A stretch of 64,000 nt of DNA from the NCBI GenBank assembly GCA_965246935.1, contig CBDFGC010000036.1, positions 1-64,000 on the forward strand. Reading direction: 5' to 3'. Of this stretch, positions 60,703 through 64,000 are shown in pieces; position 1 is the first letter of the stretch; every line of letters starts with the position of its first letter. Both the position numbers and the translations under genes were made by a program. This DNA is from JAZKFT01 sp965246935. GTDB taxonomy: Bacteria; Bacteroidota; Bacteroidia; Chitinophagales; Chitinophagaceae. Under the pieces are notes generated by a model. It searched no databases. It had not been told where the DNA came from and worked only from the letters and a program-made list of their open reading frames with translations.

Positions 60703-62340
60703 TTATTTTTTTACAAATTTAATATTAGCTTTTTCATTGTTAGCAGTGGTAATTGTAAGCGTATAAGTACCGGCTGCAAAATTGTGCAGGTCTACTGTAA
60801 GTTTGTTCGTTCCTGCTAAAGATACTTCATTTTGCTGCCTGATAATTTTGCCTGATAGGTCTGTAATTTGAACCGTGTATTTGCTGGCAACTACAGAAGT
60901 GAACGAAAGATTAGCAATGTTGCCGGCAGGGTTAGGATACAGGTTTAAGGAGATCGTAGCTACACCTGTTTTGATAGTAAGGATGTTGCTGTAAGTAAAT
61001 TTACTATCCACATCCACCATCTTTAATCTGTAATAAGTAACTCCATTTTTTACTTTTGTATCCGTAAATAAATAACTGTTACTGCCTGGTGTGTTGTTTG
61101 CTTTCACCGAACCTACAGCAGAAAACGATACACCGTCTTTACTTGATTCCACCACGAACTGCTGTGTATTAATTTCGTTACTGGTATGCCATTGTAAAAG
61201 GCCGGTACCATTTTGAAACTGTGCAGTAAAACTGGTAAGCGAAAGTGGCAAAATGATGCCTACATTGTTTACTTTGCGAACACGGTGATTTCCTAAGTCT
61301 GCAATGAAAAGATTACCAGCTGCATCAAACGTTATACTCACACTAGATCTTATTTGTGCCGATGTAGCTGGAATATTATCACCATTGTAACCGGCTGAGC
61401 CTGTTCCGACAACAGTAGTAATAATACCTGTGTTTTTATTTACTTTGCGAATCCGGTTATTGTAAGAATCAGAAATATAAAGGTTTCCGGCAGCGTCAAT
61501 AGCGAAGCCTTGTGGATCGTTCAAAGTTGCGCTGGTTGCAGGTATGTTATCTCCGTTATAGCCTGCTACACCTGTTCCGGCAACCGTTGTAATAACGCCG
61601 GTAGTGCTAATTTTTCGAATCCGATGATTTTGCCCGTCAGCTACATACAGATTACCGGTAGCATCAAGCGCCAACCCGTATGGTAGATTAAGTTGAGCAG
61701 AAGCTGCTGAAATATTGTCACCATTGTAACCTGCTACGCCTGTGCCGGCAATAGTACTGATAACACCACTTGGACTTACTTTTCTGATCCTGTGATTATA
61801 GGTGTCCGAAAAAAATATATTTCCTGAGGCGTCAACCAGAAGGCCATCTGTGGGAAAATTAACTTGTGAAGTATTTGCTTGCATCTCATCACCGTTAAAC
61901 CCAAAAGTTCCTGTGCCGGCAAGGGTAGTAATGAACCCGGTAGTATTAATTTTCCGGATGCGGCTATGATTACCATCTGCAATATATAAGTTTCCTGTTT
62001 GATCAAAAGCAACGGCTGTCGGGTTGTACAGAGAGGCAACAGTGGCTGCTATATTATCTCCATTATACGCTGTAGAGCCGGTACCGGCTATTGTTGTGAT
62101 AAATCCGTTTACATCAATCTTTCTAACCCGGTGGTTTAATAAATCGGCTATGTAAATATTACCTGAATTATCGGGAATAACATACGCAGGTGAATTGAGT
62201 TGTGCAATGCTGGCAGCTATATTATCCCCGTTATAACCCTGCACACCGGTACCTGCAATTGTCGTGATAGTTTGAGCCCTGCTAATACTTGTAAAAATGA
62301 GCAGGCATAATACTGTGAGATGTAAGTAATTTTTTTTCAT
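60703..62340 (-). CDS. Secreted NHL-repeat protein with T9SS type A sorting domain
   Basis: This 545-residue protein starts at ATG 62340 (MKKNYLHLTVLCLLIFTSIS, signal peptide through about AQ at residue 23). About six NHL-type beta-propeller blades of some 56 residues follow. Each reads like IYIADLLNHRVRKID, FITTIAGTG, YNGDNIAAT, with NLY(I/V)ADGxNHRIRKI. Then comes a fibronectin/Ig-like region (LPLSLTSFTAQFQNGTGLLQ) and a Por-type C-terminal sorting domain (LNLYPNPAGNIANLSF, YTVQITDLSGKII, AAGTYTLTITT). It is secreted by the type IX system. It is a close paralogue of the next gene, especially over the last 300 residues. Confidence 0.9.
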   Translation of the reverse strand: MKKNYLHLTVLCLLIFTSISRAQTITTIAGTGVQGYNGDNIAASIAQLNSPAYVIPDNSGNIYIADLLNHRVRKIDVNGFITTIAGTGSTAYNGDNIAATVASLYNPTAVAFDQTGNLYIADGNHSRIRKINTTGFITTLAGTGTFGFNGDEMQANTSQVNFPTDGLLVDASGNIFFSDTYNHRIRKVSPSGVISTIAGTGVAGYNGDNISAASAQLNLPYGLALDATGNLYVADGQNHRIRKISTTGVITTVAGTGVAGYNGDNIPATSATLNDPQGFAIDAAGNLYISDSYNNRIRKVNKNTGIITTVVGTGSAGYNGDNIPATSAQIRSSVSITFDAAGNLFIADLGNHRVRKVNNVGIILPLSLTSFTAQFQNGTGLLQWHTSNEINTQQFVVESSKDGVSFSAVGSVKANNTPGSNSYLFTDTKVKNGVTYYRLKMVDVDSKFTYSNILTIKTGVATISLNLYPNPAGNIANLSFTSVVASKYTVQITDLSGKIIRQQNEVSLAGTNKLTVDLHNFAAGTYTLTITTANNEKANIKFVKK

Positions 62341-62501
62341 TTCTTTCAATTTTAAATACAGAAAAATTTTTGATGTAATGGTTGAAATTTAATGGCCTCT
62401 TTAATAATACTTATTTCATGTGGATAGCATATTAGTGTACGCTGTAACAATTGCCTTTCAGGCGTCTATACTTTCTTACACATTCATAATCAGTTGAAAA
62501 A

Positions 62502-64000
62502 TTATTCGCTTTTTGTGAATTTAATATTTGCTTTTTCATTACTAGTGGTGGTAATTGTAAGCGTATAAGTACCGGCTGCAAAATTGTGCAGGTCTACTGT
62601 AAGTTTGTTCATTCCGGCTAAAGATACCTCATTCTGCTGCCTGATAATTCTGCCTGATAGGTCCGTAATTTGAACCGTGTATTTGCCGGCAACTACAGAG
62701 GTAAACGAAAGATTGGCAATGTTACCGGCAGGGTTAGGATACAGGTTTAAAGAGATAGTAGCTGCACCTGTTTTGATAGCGAGGATGTTGCTGTAAGTAA
62801 ATTTACCATCCACATCTACCATCTTTAATCTGTAATAAGTAACACCATTTTTTACTTTTGTATCCGTAAATAAATAACTGTTTTTGCCTGCTGTGTTGTT
62901 TGCCTTCACGGAACCTACAGCAGAAAACGATACACCGTCTTTACTTGATTCCACCACAAAGTGCTGTGTATTTATTTCGTTGCCGGTATGCCATTGTAAA
63001 AGGCCGTTACCGTTTTGAAACTGTGCAGTAAAACCGGTAAGAGAAAGTGGCAAAATGATGCCTACATTATTTATTTTACGAATGCGATGATTTCCTAAAT
63101 CTGCTATGAAGAGATTACCAGCTGCATCAAACGCAATACCCACTGTGGATTTTATTTGTGCCAACGTAGCTGAAATATTATCACCATTGTAACCGCCTGT
63201 CCCTGTTCCGACGACAGTGGTAATAACACCTGTGTTTTTATTTACTTTTCGGATCCGGTTATTGTACGAATCAGAAATATAAAGGTTTCCGGCAGCATCA
63301 AATGCAATGCCTTGTGGATCGTTCAAAGTTGCGCTGGTTGCAGGTATGTTATCTCCGTTATAGCCTGATGCACCTGTTCCGGCAACTGTTGTAATAATAC
63401 CGGTGGTGCTAATTTTACGGATACGGTTGTTCTCGCCATCAGCAAAATATAAATTGCCGGCGTTATCCAAAGCCAGAGCGTAAGGATAATATATCATTGC
63501 ACTGGTTGCAGAAATATTATCACCATTATACCCCTGAACACCCGTTCCGGCTATTGTAGTAATTACGCCATTTATATCTACTTTTCGTATACGGTTATTG
63601 TATGAATCCGAAATAAAAATGTTCCCTGCTGCATCAACCAATACGCCATCAGAAGGATAGTATAAACTCGCATTCGTAGCCATCATATTATCACCATTGT
63701 AGGCACCGGTACCATTCCCTGCTACCGTAGTAATATTTCCATTTGCAGCTAATTTTCTGATCCGATGGTTGTAGGTGTCTTCAATAAACAAGTTCCCGGC
63801 ATTATCTAATGCCAGGGCTTCAGGACGGTATAAGCTTGCTGAAACACCTGAAATATTATCTCCATTATAAGCCGGAGAACCGGTACCGGCGATCGTTGAA
63901 ATGAAACCATCGGCGCCAACTTTTCTTATGCGATGATTTAAAAAATCGGCAATAAGTATATTGTTTGCACCATCAACTTTTACACCCGAAGGCTGGTTTA
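62502..64000 (-). CDS. Second NHL-repeat T9SS protein, 5' end beyond the window
   Basis: The frame stays open to the last base, so at least 499 residues are visible and the signal peptide is missing. The visible part holds about six NHL blades (NNILIADFLNHRIRK, NLFIEDTYNHRIRK, NLYFADGENNRIRK and others) and the same C-terminal region as the downstream paralogue: LPLSLTGFTAQFQNGNGLLQ, LNLYPNPAGNIANLSF, then a type A sorting domain ending NIKFTKSE. The two genes are in tandem, same strand, 161 bases apart. The near-identity of the C-terminal halves at DNA level points to recent duplication or gene conversion. Confidence 0.9.
   Translation of the reverse strand, partial: NQPSGVKVDGANNILIADFLNHRIRKVGADGFISTIAGTGSPAYNGDNISGVSASLYRPEALALDNAGNLFIEDTYNHRIRKLAANGNITTVAGNGTGAYNGDNMMATNASLYYPSDGVLVDAAGNIFISDSYNNRIRKVDINGVITTIAGTGVQGYNGDNISATSAMIYYPYALALDNAGNLYFADGENNRIRKISTTGIITTVAGTGASGYNGDNIPATSATLNDPQGIAFDAAGNLYISDSYNNRIRKVNKNTGVITTVVGTGTGGYNGDNISATLAQIKSTVGIAFDAAGNLFIADLGNHRIRKINNVGIILPLSLTGFTAQFQNGNGLLQWHTGNEINTQHFVVESSKDGVSFSAVGSVKANNTAGKNSYLFTDTKVKNGVTYYRLKMVDVDGKFTYSNILAIKTGAATISLNLYPNPAGNIANLSFTSVVAGKYTVQITDLSGRIIRQQNEVSLAGMNKLTVDLHNFAAGTYTLTITTTSNEKANIKFTKSE

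Overview
The window looks like chromosomal DNA from a member of the Bacteroidota, most likely the family Chitinophagaceae. The evidence is two type IX secretion C-terminal sorting domains (a gliding-motility type B end on the protein at 50.1-54.4 kb and Por-type A ends on the two NHL proteins at 60.7-64 kb), a PorP/SprF partner protein, TAnnTTTG-like promoter elements, frequent GTG/TTG starts without clear Shine-Dalgarno sites, and family-typical ilv, aro and pyr gene sets. No rRNA, tRNA, CRISPR array or recognisable insertion sequence was found.

Layout. 0-4.1 kb: branched-chain amino acid genes ilvB (cut by the window edge), ilvH and ilvC, with a four-helix-bundle gene wedged between ilvB and ilvH. 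4.2-4.8 kb: a small toxin-antitoxin pair, both genes frameshifted in poly(A) runs. 4.8-8.2 kb: tRNA genes miaA and CCA-adding enzyme around a pRiA4b ORF-3-like gene. 8.2-10.8 kb: a flippase gene in three reading frames and a glycosyltransferase-like gene with a frameshifted tail. 10.9-16.2 kb: secreted M14 peptidase, old yellow enzyme, SDR dehydrogenase. 16.2-18 kb: an ECF sigma factor coupled to a protein that looks like an anti-sigma factor fused to a trypsin-like protease. 18.8-28.4 kb: DEAD-box helicase, then a seven-gene aromatic amino acid run (pheA, aminotransferase, tyrA, DAHP synthase/chorismate mutase, aroB, aroA, aroC). 28.7-30.3 kb: two exported ferritin-like proteins. 30.7-35.2 kb: SnoaL-like protein, polyprenyl synthase, a frameshifted APC permease, a Smr-domain protein. 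35.4-38 kb: RNase P RNA, a lipoprotein, two tandem copies of a roughly 360-nt non-coding element, and a secreted protein. 38.1-43 kb: prfB with a programmed +1 frameshift, a two-gene ATPase/HNH-like cassette resembling Septu defence, and pruA. 43-50 kb: thioredoxin-like protein, pyrR, pyrB, coaD, a NUDIX gene, pyrE and small envelope proteins. 50-55.5 kb: a giant PKD adhesin and its PorP/SprF partner. 55.5-60.4 kb: NDH-2-like dehydrogenase and a small sugar/glycosyltransferase group. 60.7-64 kb: two tandem, nearly identical NHL-repeat secreted proteins, the second cut by the window end.

Three things stand out. First, many intergenic spaces carry arrays of 7-base tandem words. The word differs from site to site; arrays often sit as inverted pairs around a 65-150 nt spacer and abut stop or start codons. 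One such element contains the four-helix-bundle gene. Second, a duplicated non-coding element downstream of the gene at 37.2 kb has a preserved minus-strand terminator with a UUCG loop in both copies, suggesting structured RNAs. Third, an ATPase/HNH-like pair is inserted seamlessly between prfB and pruA, and its nuclease-like protein has lost the usual zinc cysteines.

At least six single-base frameshifts in otherwise well-preserved genes (4.3, 4.5, 8.6, 9.4, 10.0 and 33.0 kb), four of them in homopolymers, mean that either the sequence has indel errors or several genes are phase-variable or decaying.
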